From Actinomycetes bacterium (GTDB lineage Bacteria > Actinomycetota > Acidimicrobiia > Acidimicrobiales > Microtrichaceae), in assembly GCA_023392475.1 (NCBI GenBank), contig JAEVZA010000248.1:1-29183 (forward strand): 29,183 nt of DNA, read 5' to 3'. Positions 1-6,870 of this stretch are shown here, in pieces. The notes below the pieces were generated by a model. The model did no database searches, was not told the origin of the DNA, and saw only the letters and a program-made list of their open reading frames with translations. Within the stretch, counting starts at the first letter, position 1. Each line of letters starts with the position of its first letter. A program made the translations under genes and the position numbers.

Positions 1-49
1 ACAGCGTCCGGCCATGCGGGGTCAGGCGAGCGTTACCGTGCAGTTCCAT
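1..49 (-). CDS. IS481-family transposase, N-terminal fragment (runs off window)
   Basis: Sixteen codons are visible from ATG at 49: MELHGNARLTPHGRTL. The pattern HxNARLTPxGR is the usual opening of IS481-family DDE transposases, where it precedes the helix-turn-helix. AAGGAG sits four bases upstream of the ATG. The catalytic DDE domain is outside the window, so I cannot tell whether the gene is intact. The identification rests on a short but characteristic N-terminus. Confidence 0.55.
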   Translation of the reverse strand, partial: MELHGNARLTPHGRTL

Positions 50-100
50 CGGGCTCCTTGGGGTGAGGGTGGGTCGCACCCCCAATCCTCAAGGAGCCCG
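50..100. repeat. 11-base inverted repeat at the IS end
   Basis: CGGGCTCCTTG at 50-60 is perfectly inverted as CAAGGAGCCCG at 90-100, with a G-rich/C-rich 29-base centre that can pair partly. It lies between the presumed IS terminus and the transposase start and includes the transposase ribosome binding site. In RNA it could hide that site, or act as a terminator for the aldolase transcript entering from the right. Both roles are inference. Confidence 0.6.
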
Positions 101-128
101 TCATGACGAACGTGGATGGGATCTACAG

Positions 129-1154
129 CTAGCGGGACGCCTCGGCGAGGCCGACCGCGATCTCGATGATCTGGTCCTCCTGGCCGCCGACGAGGCGGCG
201 CTCGCCGCACTCGAGCAGGATGTCCGCCCCGCTCACGCCGTAGCGCTCCGCGGCGCGGTACGCGTGGCGGAGGAACGACGAGTAGACGCCGGCGTACCCC
301 ATGATCAGCGCGAGCCGGTCGAGCGCCGGCTCGCCGTCCATGATCGGGCGGACCACGTCCTCGGCCACGTCGAACATGGCGAGCACGTCGATCCCGGTCC
401 TGATGCCGAGCTTGTCGCACACGGCGACGAGCCCCTCGCTCGGCGTGTTGCCGGCACCGGCGCCGAAGCGGCGCGTGCAGGCGTCGATCTGCGTCGCGCC
501 GGCCCGGATGGCGAGGATCGAGTTCGCGGTCCCGAGCCCGAGGTTCTCATGGGCGTGGAACCCGACCTGGGCGTCGTCGCCCACCTCGGCGACGAGCGCG
601 GCCACGCGGTCCGACGCCTGCTCGAGCACCATCGCGCCCGCGGAGTCCACCACGTACACGCACTGGCACCCGGCGTCGACCATGATCCGGCCCTGCTCGG
701 CGAGCACCTCCGGCGGCTGCGAGTGGGCCATCATCAGGAACCCGACCGTCTCCAACCCGCGCTCCCGTGCGAGGCCGAAGTGCTGGATGGCGATGTCCGC
801 CTCGGTGCAGTGGGTGGCGATGCGGATGACGGATGCGCCGATGTCGGCGACGGCGGCGATGTCGTCCTTGGTGCCGAGCCCCGGGAGCATCAGCGCCGCG
901 ATCTTCGCCCGCTCCGCGGCCTCGACCGCGGTGGCGATCAGCAGGCGCTCGTCCTCGAGACCGAACCCGTAGTTGAACGACGAGCCGCCGAGGCCGTCGC
1001 CGTGGGTCACCTCGATGACCGGCATGCCCGCCCGGTCGAGGCCGGTCACGATGTCGCGCACCATGCCGACGTCGAACTGGTGGGCCTTCGCGTGCGACCC
1101 GTCGCGCAGCGACGAGTCGGTGATGCGGATGTCGAGCTCGTCGGAGTACGGCAT
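129..1154 (-). CDS. mhpE: 4-hydroxy-2-oxovalerate aldolase
   Basis: This 341-residue protein has the family's usual length and cleaves 4-hydroxy-2-oxovalerate to pyruvate and acetaldehyde, the penultimate step of meta-cleavage catabolism. The RDGSH motif is at residues 17-21. Asp18, His200 and His202 (in GFHAHENLG) match the divalent metal ligands of DmpG, and His21 matches its catalytic base. Family members form a complex with the acylating acetaldehyde dehydrogenase that channels acetaldehyde. The partner gene is directly upstream: the ATG here overlaps its TGA by one base (TGATG), implying translational coupling. The steroid-pathway homologue would be HsaF and the biphenyl one BphI. Sequence alone does not separate these. 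The gene is the last of its operon, and an IS end lies just downstream. Confidence 0.95.
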   Translation of the reverse strand: MPYSDELDIRITDSSLRDGSHAKAHQFDVGMVRDIVTGLDRAGMPVIEVTHGDGLGGSSFNYGFGLEDERLLIATAVEAAERAKIAALMLPGLGTKDDIAAVADIGASVIRIATHCTEADIAIQHFGLARERGLETVGFLMMAHSQPPEVLAEQGRIMVDAGCQCVYVVDSAGAMVLEQASDRVAALVAEVGDDAQVGFHAHENLGLGTANSILAIRAGATQIDACTRRFGAGAGNTPSEGLVAVCDKLGIRTGIDVLAMFDVAEDVVRPIMDGEPALDRLALIMGYAGVYSSFLRHAYRAAERYGVSGADILLECGERRLVGGQEDQIIEIAVGLAEASR

Positions 1155-2053
1155 CAGGAGCGGACCTCCGTGCGGGAGCGGTGACGGGCGAGCTCCTCGC
1201 CGACCTTCGCGGCGGCCGCCGTCATGATGTCGAGGTTCCCCGAGTAGGGCGGCAGGTAGTCGCCGGCGCCCTCGACCTCGAGGAAGATCGCCACGCGGGC
1301 CGGGCGGCCGGGGGCCGCCTCGTCGAACTGCGGGCGCTGGCGGAGCCGGTAGCCCGGCACGTACTCCTGGACGCCGGCGACGACCTCGTCGACGGAGTCC
1401 TCGATCGCCTGCTGGTCCGCGTCGTCGGGGATCTGGCAGTAGATCGTGTCCCGCATGATCAAGGGCGGCTCGGCGGGGTTCAGGATGATGATCGCCTTCC
1501 CCGACTCGGCCCCGCCCAGCACCTCGACGGCCGACGAGGTGGTCCGCGTGAACTCGTCGATGTTGGCCCGCGTGCCCGGTCCCGCCGACCGCGACGCCAC
1601 CGTGGCGACGATCTCCGCGTAGGGCACGCGCACGGCTCGGGACACGGCCGACACCATCGGGATGGTGGCCTGGCCGCCGCAGGTGACCATGTTGACGTTC
1701 GGTTCGTCGAGGTGCTCCGTCAGGTTCACGACGGGGATCACGTACGGGCCGACCGCCGCGGGCGTCAGGTCCACGGCGAGGATGCCGGCGTCCTGGTAGC
1801 GGGGCGCGTTGGCGACGTGCGCGTACGCCGAGGTGGCCTCGAAGACGATGTCGGGGAGCTCGGGCTGGTCGAAGATCCAGTCCACGCCCTCGGACACTGG
1901 CTCGACGCCGTGCTCGCGGGCGAGCGCCAGCCCGTCGCTCGACGGGTCGATGCCGACGACCGCTCGGAGGTCGATGTGCTCGGAGCGGAGCAGCTTGAAC
2001 ATCAGGTCCGTGCCGATGTTCCCGGATCCCACGATCACGGCGGAGGAGCTCAT
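1154..2053 (-). CDS. mhpF: Acetaldehyde dehydrogenase (acylating)
   Basis: This 299-residue enzyme oxidises acetaldehyde (or propanal) with NAD+ and CoA to the acyl-CoA, the last step of the meta-cleavage route. The Rossmann motif GSGNIG is at residues 9-14. The nucleophilic cysteine is Cys125 in the signature NMVTCGGQAT. An NPAEPP loop follows near 192-197. It belongs to the DmpF/BphJ/HsaG family and pairs with the downstream aldolase. ATG at 2053 is chosen because the family starts right before the nucleotide-binding strand. It is divergent from the extradiol dioxygenase gene, 102 bases away. No clear -10 box or strong ribosome site is visible on this side. Confidence 0.95.
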   Translation of the reverse strand: MSSSAVIVGSGNIGTDLMFKLLRSEHIDLRAVVGIDPSSDGLALAREHGVEPVSEGVDWIFDQPELPDIVFEATSAYAHVANAPRYQDAGILAVDLTPAAVGPYVIPVVNLTEHLDEPNVNMVTCGGQATIPMVSAVSRAVRVPYAEIVATVASRSAGPGTRANIDEFTRTTSSAVEVLGGAESGKAIIILNPAEPPLIMRDTIYCQIPDDADQQAIEDSVDEVVAGVQEYVPGYRLRQRPQFDEAAPGRPARVAIFLEVEGAGDYLPPYSGNLDIMTAAAAKVGEELARHRSRTEVRS

Positions 2054-2141
2054 GGGCTCATCGTGACCGATCCCCGCAGGAGCGGTCAGGGGCCCGTTCC
2101 GTTCGGCGAGACGGCTCCCCGAGGCGGCCGCCGGCCGATGG

Positions 2142-2147
2142 TACGTT
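2142..2147 (+). promoter_or_regulatory. Candidate leaderless -10 box (TACGTT) for the extradiol dioxygenase
   Basis: TACGTT fits the actinobacterial TANNNT -10 pattern. It ends 8 bases before the ATG at 2156, which puts transcription start at or next to the start codon. No Shine-Dalgarno lies between them. The same geometry recurs at several genes in this window. Confidence 0.45.
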
Positions 2148-2155
2148 CCGCGCCG

Positions 2156-3016
2156 ATGGGTGTTCGATCACTGGGCTACGTGCGCCTGGCCGCCCCCGAC
2201 GTGGACGCGTGGCGGACCTTCGCCGGCGACTTCCTCGGCATGATGCCGGTCGACGGCGGCGACCCGGACACGGCCTCGTTCCGCATCGACGACTTCCCGG
2301 CCCGGCTCGTCGTCGAGCCCGGACCGGAGGCCGCGACGACCGCGATCGGCCTCGAGGTCATGGACCGCCGCGAGCTCGCCTCGCTGGCGGCGTCCGTCGC
2401 CGACGAGGGCATCGACGTGACCACCGGGACGGCGGAGCAGTGCGCGGCGCGCCGGGTCAGCGGGATGGTCCGCTTCACCGACCCGGGCGGCAACCCGATC
2501 GAGCTGTTCTTCGGGCCGCTGCTCGAGCACGAGCCGGCCCGGACGCCGGTCGTCTCGCGGTTCGTGACCGGCGACATGGGCATGGGCCACGTGATCGTCA
2601 CCGCCGAGGACGGCGATGCGTCCTACGACTTCCACACCCGCGTGCTCGGGTTCCTGGAGCGCAACACCATGGCCGGCGGCCGCGTCGTGTTCCTCGGCTG
2701 CAACCCACGGCACCACACGTTCGGCATCACCGCACAGCGCGGGCCGGGCCGGCTGCTCCACCTCATGCTCGAGGTGGCCACCCTCGACGACGTCGGCCTC
2801 GCGCTCGACCGGGCGCACCGCATGGGCGTCCCGATGATGCACACGCTCGGCCGGCACACGAACGACCGCATGGTGTCGTTCTACGTCTGGTCGCCCGACG
2901 ACCACGCGATCGAGGTCGGCTGGGACGGGCTGCGGGTCGAGGAACCGGTCCCCACCTACGAGATCACCGCCGGCGCGTTCTGGGGCCACCGCTTCTCGCC
3001 CCCGCCCGAGCGATGA
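2156..3016 (+). CDS. Extradiol ring-cleavage dioxygenase (type I, HsaC/BphC-like)
   Basis: This 286-residue two-domain vicinal-oxygen-chelate protein is predicted to cleave a catechol next to its hydroxyls (meta cleavage) using Fe(II) and O2. The likely iron ligands are His145 (GMGHVIV), His202 (LLHLMLEV) and Glu253 (HAIEVGW). The second-sphere residues His187 (NPRHH), His234 (GRHTND) and Tyr243 (VSFYVW) are all present. Spacing matches BphC His146/His210/Glu260 with His195/His241/Tyr250. The block LGRHTND-MVSFYV is typical of the BphC/HsaC group. ATG at 2156 is chosen because the first domain begins there and a TACGTT box lies 8 bases upstream. Its stop overlaps the start of the hydratase gene (ATGA). 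The substrate (bicyclic catechol or steroid-derived) is not resolved. Confidence 0.92.
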   Translation: MGVRSLGYVRLAAPDVDAWRTFAGDFLGMMPVDGGDPDTASFRIDDFPARLVVEPGPEAATTAIGLEVMDRRELASLAASVADEGIDVTTGTAEQCAARRVSGMVRFTDPGGNPIELFFGPLLEHEPARTPVVSRFVTGDMGMGHVIVTAEDGDASYDFHTRVLGFLERNTMAGGRVVFLGCNPRHHTFGITAQRGPGRLLHLMLEVATLDDVGLALDRAHRMGVPMMHTLGRHTNDRMVSFYVWSPDDHAIEVGWDGLRVEEPVPTYEITAGAFWGHRFSPPPER

Positions 3017-3807
3017 CCGGGGTCGCGGTGGGCGAGGCCCACGAGGCGGCGGCACGGCGCCTCGTCGAGGCGGCGACCACCCGGGTGCCGTGCGAGCCGA
3101 TCCGGGACCTCCTGCCCGACGGCACGATCGACGACGCGTACGCCGTCGCCCAGCGCTCGCTCGAGCTCAGCCGATCGGGCATCCGGCGCGTCGGTCGCAA
3201 GATCGGGCTGACGTCCGCCGCCGTCCAGCAGCAGATGGGCGTGGACACGCCCGACTTCGGCGTGCTGCTCGCCGACATGGCGTTCGGCGACTCCGAGCCG
3301 ATCCCCGCCGACCGGCTGCTGCAGCCGCGCGTCGAGGCCGAGGTGGCGTTCGTGCTCGCGCGGGACCTGCCCGACCGGCCCGTCGTCGCGAGCGACGTGC
3401 TCCGGGCGACCGAGTTCGTGGTCGCCGCGATCGAGGTGGTCGACAGCCGCATCCGCGACTGGGACATCTCGATCGTGGACACCGTGGCCGACAACGCGTC
3501 GTCGGGGCTCTTCGTCCTCGGCGGGGCGCCGCGCCGCCCGACCGACGTCGACGTCCGGGCGGTCGAGATGGAGCTGACCTGCGAGGGCAGCACCGTCAGC
3601 TCGGGCACCGGCGCGGCCTGCCTGGGCCACCCGGTCAACGCCGTCGTCTGGCTCGCCAACGCCGTCGCCGAGCGCGGGGCGCCGCTCGAGGCGGGCGAGG
3701 TCATCCTGTCGGGCTCGCTCGGGCCGCTGGCCGCGGTCGAGCGCGGCCGGACCTACGAGGCCGCGTTCCGAGGGCTCGGGACCGTCCGGGCGCAGTTCGA
3801 GGCCTGA
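3013..3807 (+). CDS. mhpD: 2-keto-4-pentenoate hydratase (2-hydroxypenta-2,4-dienoate hydratase)
   Basis: This 264-residue protein has the usual MhpD/DmpE/HsaE length. It hydrates 2-hydroxypenta-2,4-dienoate to 4-hydroxy-2-oxovalerate, which feeds the aldolase encoded at 129-1154. Family landmarks are GRKIGLTSAAVQQQMG with the conserved lysine, an EAEVAFVL strand with metal-binding glutamates, and IEVVDSRIRDW followed by VADNASS. The start overlaps the dioxygenase stop by four bases (ATGA), so the two are co-translated. The convergent iclR gene ends 12 bases beyond the stop. A decarboxylase of the same fold (4-oxalocrotonate decarboxylase) is the main alternative. The aldolase/dehydrogenase pair next door favours the hydratase. 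Confidence 0.9.
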   Translation: MTGVAVGEAHEAAARRLVEAATTRVPCEPIRDLLPDGTIDDAYAVAQRSLELSRSGIRRVGRKIGLTSAAVQQQMGVDTPDFGVLLADMAFGDSEPIPADRLLQPRVEAEVAFVLARDLPDRPVVASDVLRATEFVVAAIEVVDSRIRDWDISIVDTVADNASSGLFVLGGAPRRPTDVDVRAVEMELTCEGSTVSSGTGAACLGHPVNAVVWLANAVAERGAPLEAGEVILSGSLGPLAAVERGRTYEAAFRGLGTVRAQFEA

Positions 3808-3823
3808 GCCGGCCGCCGCTCAG
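3804..3823. terminator. Hairpin spanning both stop codons of hydratase and iclR
   Basis: CTGAGC at 3804-3809 and GCTCAG at 3818-3823 form a 6-bp stem around an 8-base loop. The stop codons of the two convergent genes lie inside the arms. No T-tract follows. It could serve both directions. Confidence 0.4.
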
Positions 3824-4671
3824 TTCGCGGCGTGGGTGCGCGGCGCGAAGCGGGCGTTCCAGATGCTGGTCGCCGTGTTCTGCACGAGCGTGCTCAGCCC
3901 GTCCCAGTCGATCCGGCCGATCGGACCGGTGACCGACACCGCGCCGATGGCGCGGCCCGAGTTGCGGATCGGCGCCGCCACGCAGCCGAGGCCCTCGTAG
4001 GCCTCCTGCCGGTCGAAGGCGACGCCCGTGGACCGCACGCGCTGCAGGTCGTCCCGCAGCCGGTCGGAGCACAGCGTGCTCGCCGTGCGCACGGGCAGGT
4101 CCGCGTCGAGCACCTGCTGCGCCGCGGCCTCGTCGAAGGCGAGCATCGCCTTGCCGAGCCCCGTGCAGTACGCCGGCATGCGGCCGCCCTGGCGCGTGGG
4201 GAGCCGGTAGCTGCCGACGACCACGCGCTCGAGGTACACGACCTCGTCGCCGTCCAGCACGCCGAGCTGCACGGCGAGGCCGGTGCGGCCCGCGAGCGCG
4301 TGGAGGTGCGGCACGGCCGGGTCACGCAGCTGGCTCTGCTCGGCGGCGAGCCCGCCGAGCTCGAACAGGCGCATGCCCACCCGGTAGCCGCGCTGGTCGC
4401 GCTCGAGCCACCCGAGTGCGCGCAGCTGCTCGGCGAGCCGGTGGGCGGTGGACTTCGGCAACCCGGACCGGCGACTCAGCTCGACCAGCGACAGGACCGG
4501 GTCCTGCTGGTCGAAGGAGTCCATGATCGACGCGATGCGGCCTACGAGGCTCCGCCCCGACTCGCTCCCGTCGAACAGGTCACCGGGGTCCAGCCCGGGG
4601 TCGGGCGTGGGGCTCCCCACGCTCGTCCCGCCCGCCGTCCCGCTGCCGTGCGTGCGTTCCTTCGTCGCCAT
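3820..4671 (-). CDS. IclR-family transcriptional regulator
   Basis: This is a 283-residue DNA-binding regulator. A low-complexity N-terminal tail of about 38 residues precedes the winged helix-turn-helix (about 42-98; LSLVELSRRSGLPKSTAHRLAEQL is the recognition region). The IclR effector-binding domain runs from about 110 to 270, with landmarks PAYCTGLGKAMLA and GCVAAPIRNSGRAIGAVSVTGP. IclR proteins commonly control aromatic-acid catabolic operons in response to a small ligand. ATG at 4671 has AGGGGG six bases upstream. Two RAACGNNGTTC boxes lie upstream of its -10 box, suggesting autoregulation. The same box precedes the P450 gene at 22204. The targets and ligand are inference. Confidence 0.93.
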   Translation of the reverse strand: MATKERTHGSGTAGGTSVGSPTPDPGLDPGDLFDGSESGRSLVGRIASIMDSFDQQDPVLSLVELSRRSGLPKSTAHRLAEQLRALGWLERDQRGYRVGMRLFELGGLAAEQSQLRDPAVPHLHALAGRTGLAVQLGVLDGDEVVYLERVVVGSYRLPTRQGGRMPAYCTGLGKAMLAFDEAAAQQVLDADLPVRTASTLCSDRLRDDLQRVRSTGVAFDRQEAYEGLGCVAAPIRNSGRAIGAVSVTGPIGRIDWDGLSTLVQNTATSIWNARFAPRTHAAN

Positions 4672-4709
4672 GCGTACCCCCTGGTGCCTGGCGCTCCTGA
4701 CGTGTCGTC

Positions 4710-4715
4710 ACCGTA
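4710..4715 (-). promoter_or_regulatory. Candidate -10 box (TACGGT) of iclR
   Basis: On the minus strand TACGGT lies 38 bases before the ATG at 4671, leaving room for the AGGGGG ribosome site. The proximal inverted repeat (4727-4739) starts 11 bases upstream, so a bound repressor would cover the -35 region. Confidence 0.4.
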
Positions 4716-4726
4716 CCACGGTCATG

Positions 4727-4761
4727 AGAACCACGTTCTGCTCCCGGCGGAACACCGTTCG
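4727..4761 (-). promoter_or_regulatory. Tandem RAACGNNGTTC operator boxes upstream of iclR
   Basis: AGAACCACGTTCT at 4727-4739 is a perfect 5-3-5 inverted repeat. GGAACACCGTTCG at 4749-4761 has the core GAAC-N3-GTTC. Their centres are 22 bases apart, about two helical turns, so dimers on both boxes would sit on the same DNA face. Read on the minus strand both fit RAACGNNGTTC. A third copy lies at the P450 promoter (22247-22259). Binding by the adjacent IclR protein is inferred. Confidence 0.5.
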
Positions 4762-4806
4762 CGGGGGCGTCGACGGGGGAGTGCGCGGGGAGCCGGGAGG
4801 GCCGGC

Positions 4807-5340
4807 TCAGCCCGCTGCGTCCGACTCGGCCTCGAGCGCCGCGAGCAGGTGCTCGAAGCCGGGGCCGAGCTCCATGACCTCGATCCGGTGGCCCAGCTCC
4901 GCGCTCAGGTCGAGGTAGCCGAAGCGGATCGCGCCCTGCGTCGCACCGTACTGCTCCCACGATCGGCCGTTCGCGTCGACGAGGGCGGTGGCGGCGTCGA
5001 AGTCGTCGACCCGGACGCCGAGGTGGTGGAACGTGGCCGGGGCACCGGGGCGGATGGCGTCGCGGTAGAGGTCGACCGCACCGCTCACGGGGCGGATCAG
5101 CTCGAGGTTCGTGGCGCCGGCGTTCACCAGCGCGACGTCGATCACCCACTCCTCGGCCACCTCGCCGTCGACCACCACGGTGCCGCCGAGCGACGAGGCG
5201 TACATGGCGTGGCAGCGGCTCGTCCCGAACGTGGCCTGGAGCCACTCGACGCCGGCGTCGAGGTCCTCCGTGACGTACGCGAGCTGGATGACGTCGCGGA
5301 GCAGGTCGCTCAGGGTGCGGAGCGGGCGGCCCGCGCTCAC
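4807..5340 (-). CDS. Glyoxalase/VOC-superfamily protein
   Basis: This 177-residue protein starts with GTG at 5340, whose bases overlap the TGA of the Rieske oxygenase gene (GTGA), so it is translationally coupled. A single vicinal-oxygen-chelate unit spans most of the length. Strand 1 is VIQLAYVTEDLDAGVEWL, a middle strand NLELIRP carries a glutamate, HHLGVRVDDFDAA begins the second half, and RIEVMELG closes it. The first usual metal-ligand position appears to be Gln rather than His; the Glu/His/Glu at the other positions remain. This could be a lyase, an epimerase-like enzyme or an accessory protein handling the Rieske product. I cannot assign a reaction. Confidence 0.75.
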   Translation of the reverse strand: MSAGRPLRTLSDLLRDVIQLAYVTEDLDAGVEWLQATFGTSRCHAMYASSLGGTVVVDGEVAEEWVIDVALVNAGATNLELIRPVSGAVDLYRDAIRPGAPATFHHLGVRVDDFDAATALVDANGRSWEQYGATQGAIRFGYLDLSAELGHRIEVMELGPGFEHLLAALEAESDAAG

Positions 5341-6770
5341 GTGCCCCACAGGTAGCGGTCGGCCACCCGGTGGTGGTTGTAGATGGTCATCTCCTGCTCC
5401 GTGCTCAGCCGGTGGCCGTCGAAGCTGGGGGAGTGCATCCCCACGGTGATGTTCTCGGTGTTCTCGAGGTCCTGCGTGAGGATCTGGCCGAGGTCGCCGG
5501 CGTGGAAGTCCTCGTGGAACTCCGGCGTGACCTCCCACTTGTCGTCGTACCGGTCCACGGGGATCTGCTCGAGGCACATGATCTCGAACAGCGCGCTGTC
5601 GGGGTCGAGCCCGTGCGGCCGCGACCGGTAGACGAGCGCGGCGCCCTGGTTCGGCAGCACGATCGTGTTCGGGAACACGTGCCACGCCGTGCCCGCCCTC
5701 GCCCACTGCTCGGGCGTGATGTCGGGCCAGTCGAGTCCCTCGTCGATCGCCAGCTGCCGGTAGATCTGGAGGTGGCGCGCACCGGCGTTGGTGCCCTCGG
5801 GCAGGTCCGACTCGCGGAGGAGCTGGGCGGCGCGGACGCTGCGCTCGGTCTCGAGCGCGCGGAGCTCCTCGTAGATGTACTCGACCGCGCCGGCGATGCC
5901 CTCACGGGCGTCCTCGCCGCCGCCCGCGCCGGGCCGGCGCGTCGGGTCCTTGTCCAGTCGGCTCGTCTGGCGGCGCTTCGTGCCGAGGCTCTGGTACATC
6001 GCGTGGCGCTCGTACACCGACGTCGGTGACCAGCTCCGCAGCGTGTCGATCTCCTTCATCGTCGCCGGGTTGTCGTTGGCGCGGTTCGGTCGGTTGAGCT
6101 GCGGGTGCGTCCCGGGGATGTGGTAGCCCTCGAGGAAGCCGTCGAGCACGGTCTTCCAGTTGCAGGGGACGATCGTTCCCTTGGACCAGCGGATCCGCAT
6201 GTGGTCGAGCTGGAACGGCGCGAGCACCTCGGGGATCGGGTCGAGGTACTCGAGCAGCGGCGGCGCGTCGGGGTCCATGTTGATGAACACGAACCCGCCC
6301 CACTGCTCGCAGCGGACGGGCTGGAGGCCGAGGTCGTCGTCCGACCGGGGCACGAACTCCTCGGGGTCCAGCTGGAGGCGGATCGAGCCGTCGAGGTTCC
6401 ACCGCCAGCCGTGGAACGGGCAGATGATCGAGCCGACTCGGCCCCGGCCCTCGGCGAGGCGCGTGCCCCGGTGGCGGCAGGCGTTGTGGTACGCCCGGAT
6501 CGAGTCCGTCGACTCGCGGACGACCAGCACCGAGCGGTCCCCGATGCGGTACTCGACGTAGTTGCCGATGCTCGGCAGCTCCTCGAGCCGGCACGCCATC
6601 AGCCAGGTGCGCGGGAACAGGAGCTCCAGCTCCAGGCGGAGGAAGTCGGCATCCAGGTAGCGGCCCTTCGGCACGAAGGCCGGACCGAGCCGGTAGCGCT
6701 CGGGGACCCGTTCGGGGTCCACGTCCCCGTCGAAGGTCGGCGACGCCTGGTGCAGTGAGACCTCGGCCAC
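5337..6770 (-). CDS. Rieske aromatic ring-hydroxylating oxygenase, large subunit
   Basis: This 477-residue oxygenase component is predicted to hydroxylate or dihydroxylate an aromatic or alicyclic ring. The Rieske [2Fe-2S] ligands are Cys98-x-His100 and Cys117-x2-His120 (CRH and CPFH, 16 residues between the cysteines). The mononuclear iron site is NWKTVLDGFLEGYHIPGTH with His217 and His222, and Asp434 (LTQDLENTENITVG) as the likely third ligand. Glu214 stands where many family members have the bridging Asp. GTG at 6770 is chosen with AGGAG six bases upstream. An insert of about 80 residues (240-320) rich in charged residues separates the two halves of the catalytic domain. No ferredoxin or reductase for it is nearby. 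The VOC gene overlaps its end. The divergent SnoaL-like gene may encode a partner. Confidence 0.92.
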   Translation of the reverse strand: MAEVSLHQASPTFDGDVDPERVPERYRLGPAFVPKGRYLDADFLRLELELLFPRTWLMACRLEELPSIGNYVEYRIGDRSVLVVRESTDSIRAYHNACRHRGTRLAEGRGRVGSIICPFHGWRWNLDGSIRLQLDPEEFVPRSDDDLGLQPVRCEQWGGFVFINMDPDAPPLLEYLDPIPEVLAPFQLDHMRIRWSKGTIVPCNWKTVLDGFLEGYHIPGTHPQLNRPNRANDNPATMKEIDTLRSWSPTSVYERHAMYQSLGTKRRQTSRLDKDPTRRPGAGGGEDAREGIAGAVEYIYEELRALETERSVRAAQLLRESDLPEGTNAGARHLQIYRQLAIDEGLDWPDITPEQWARAGTAWHVFPNTIVLPNQGAALVYRSRPHGLDPDSALFEIMCLEQIPVDRYDDKWEVTPEFHEDFHAGDLGQILTQDLENTENITVGMHSPSFDGHRLSTEQEMTIYNHHRVADRYLWGT

Positions 6771-6795
6771 ACCATGCTCCTACCTACGCCCGGCC

Positions 6796-6813
6796 CGGGT
6801 GGTCAACCACCCG
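6796..6813. promoter_or_regulatory. Palindromic operator candidate between Rieske oxygenase and SnoaL-like genes
   Basis: CGGGTGGTCAACCACCCG is an 8-bp inverted repeat with a 2-base centre, in the 100-base divergent region 6771-6870. It lies 26 bases upstream of the Rieske start codon and about 45 bases upstream of the TAGGGT box of the other gene. The binding protein is unknown. Confidence 0.5.
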
Positions 6814-6858
6814 TCTCATCGGACGGGATGTGGAGCCGGCCGCGACGGGGCCCGCGCG

Positions 6859-6864
6859 TAGGGT
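6859..6864 (+). promoter_or_regulatory. Candidate leaderless -10 box (TAGGGT) of the SnoaL-like gene
   Basis: TAGGGT ends 6 bases before the GTG at 6871 and no ribosome site lies between them, which fits a leaderless transcript. Confidence 0.45.
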
Positions 6865-6870
6865 GCGAGC

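Larger units (their letters stand above)
1..103 (-). mobile_element. End of an IS481-like insertion sequence (partial)
   Basis: Read on the minus strand, this stretch holds a candidate terminus starting TGACGGGCTCC at 103, then a GGATTGGGGGTGCGACC stretch, a Shine-Dalgarno AAGGAG at 59-54, and an ATG at 49 opening an IS481-type transposase. The rest lies outside the window. The outer boundary near 103 is inferred from the TG-initial end and the 11-base inverted repeat (50-60 / 90-100). The second end and target duplication cannot be seen. The element ends about 25 bases beyond the stop codon of the aldolase gene. Confidence 0.55.

Noticed and set aside
103..132. A nine-codon plus-strand ORF (ATG 103 to TAG 130) preceded by AAGGAG, resembling a leader peptide
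   Set aside because: The AAGGAG belongs to the inverted repeat of the IS end, and no plus-strand gene follows; the next gene is on the opposite strand.
4727..4739. AGAAC-N3-GTTCT as a KstR site
   Set aside because: KstR-type sites have an AAC-N2-GTT-like core as I recall it; here the spacer is three bases, and the site lies upstream of an iclR gene.
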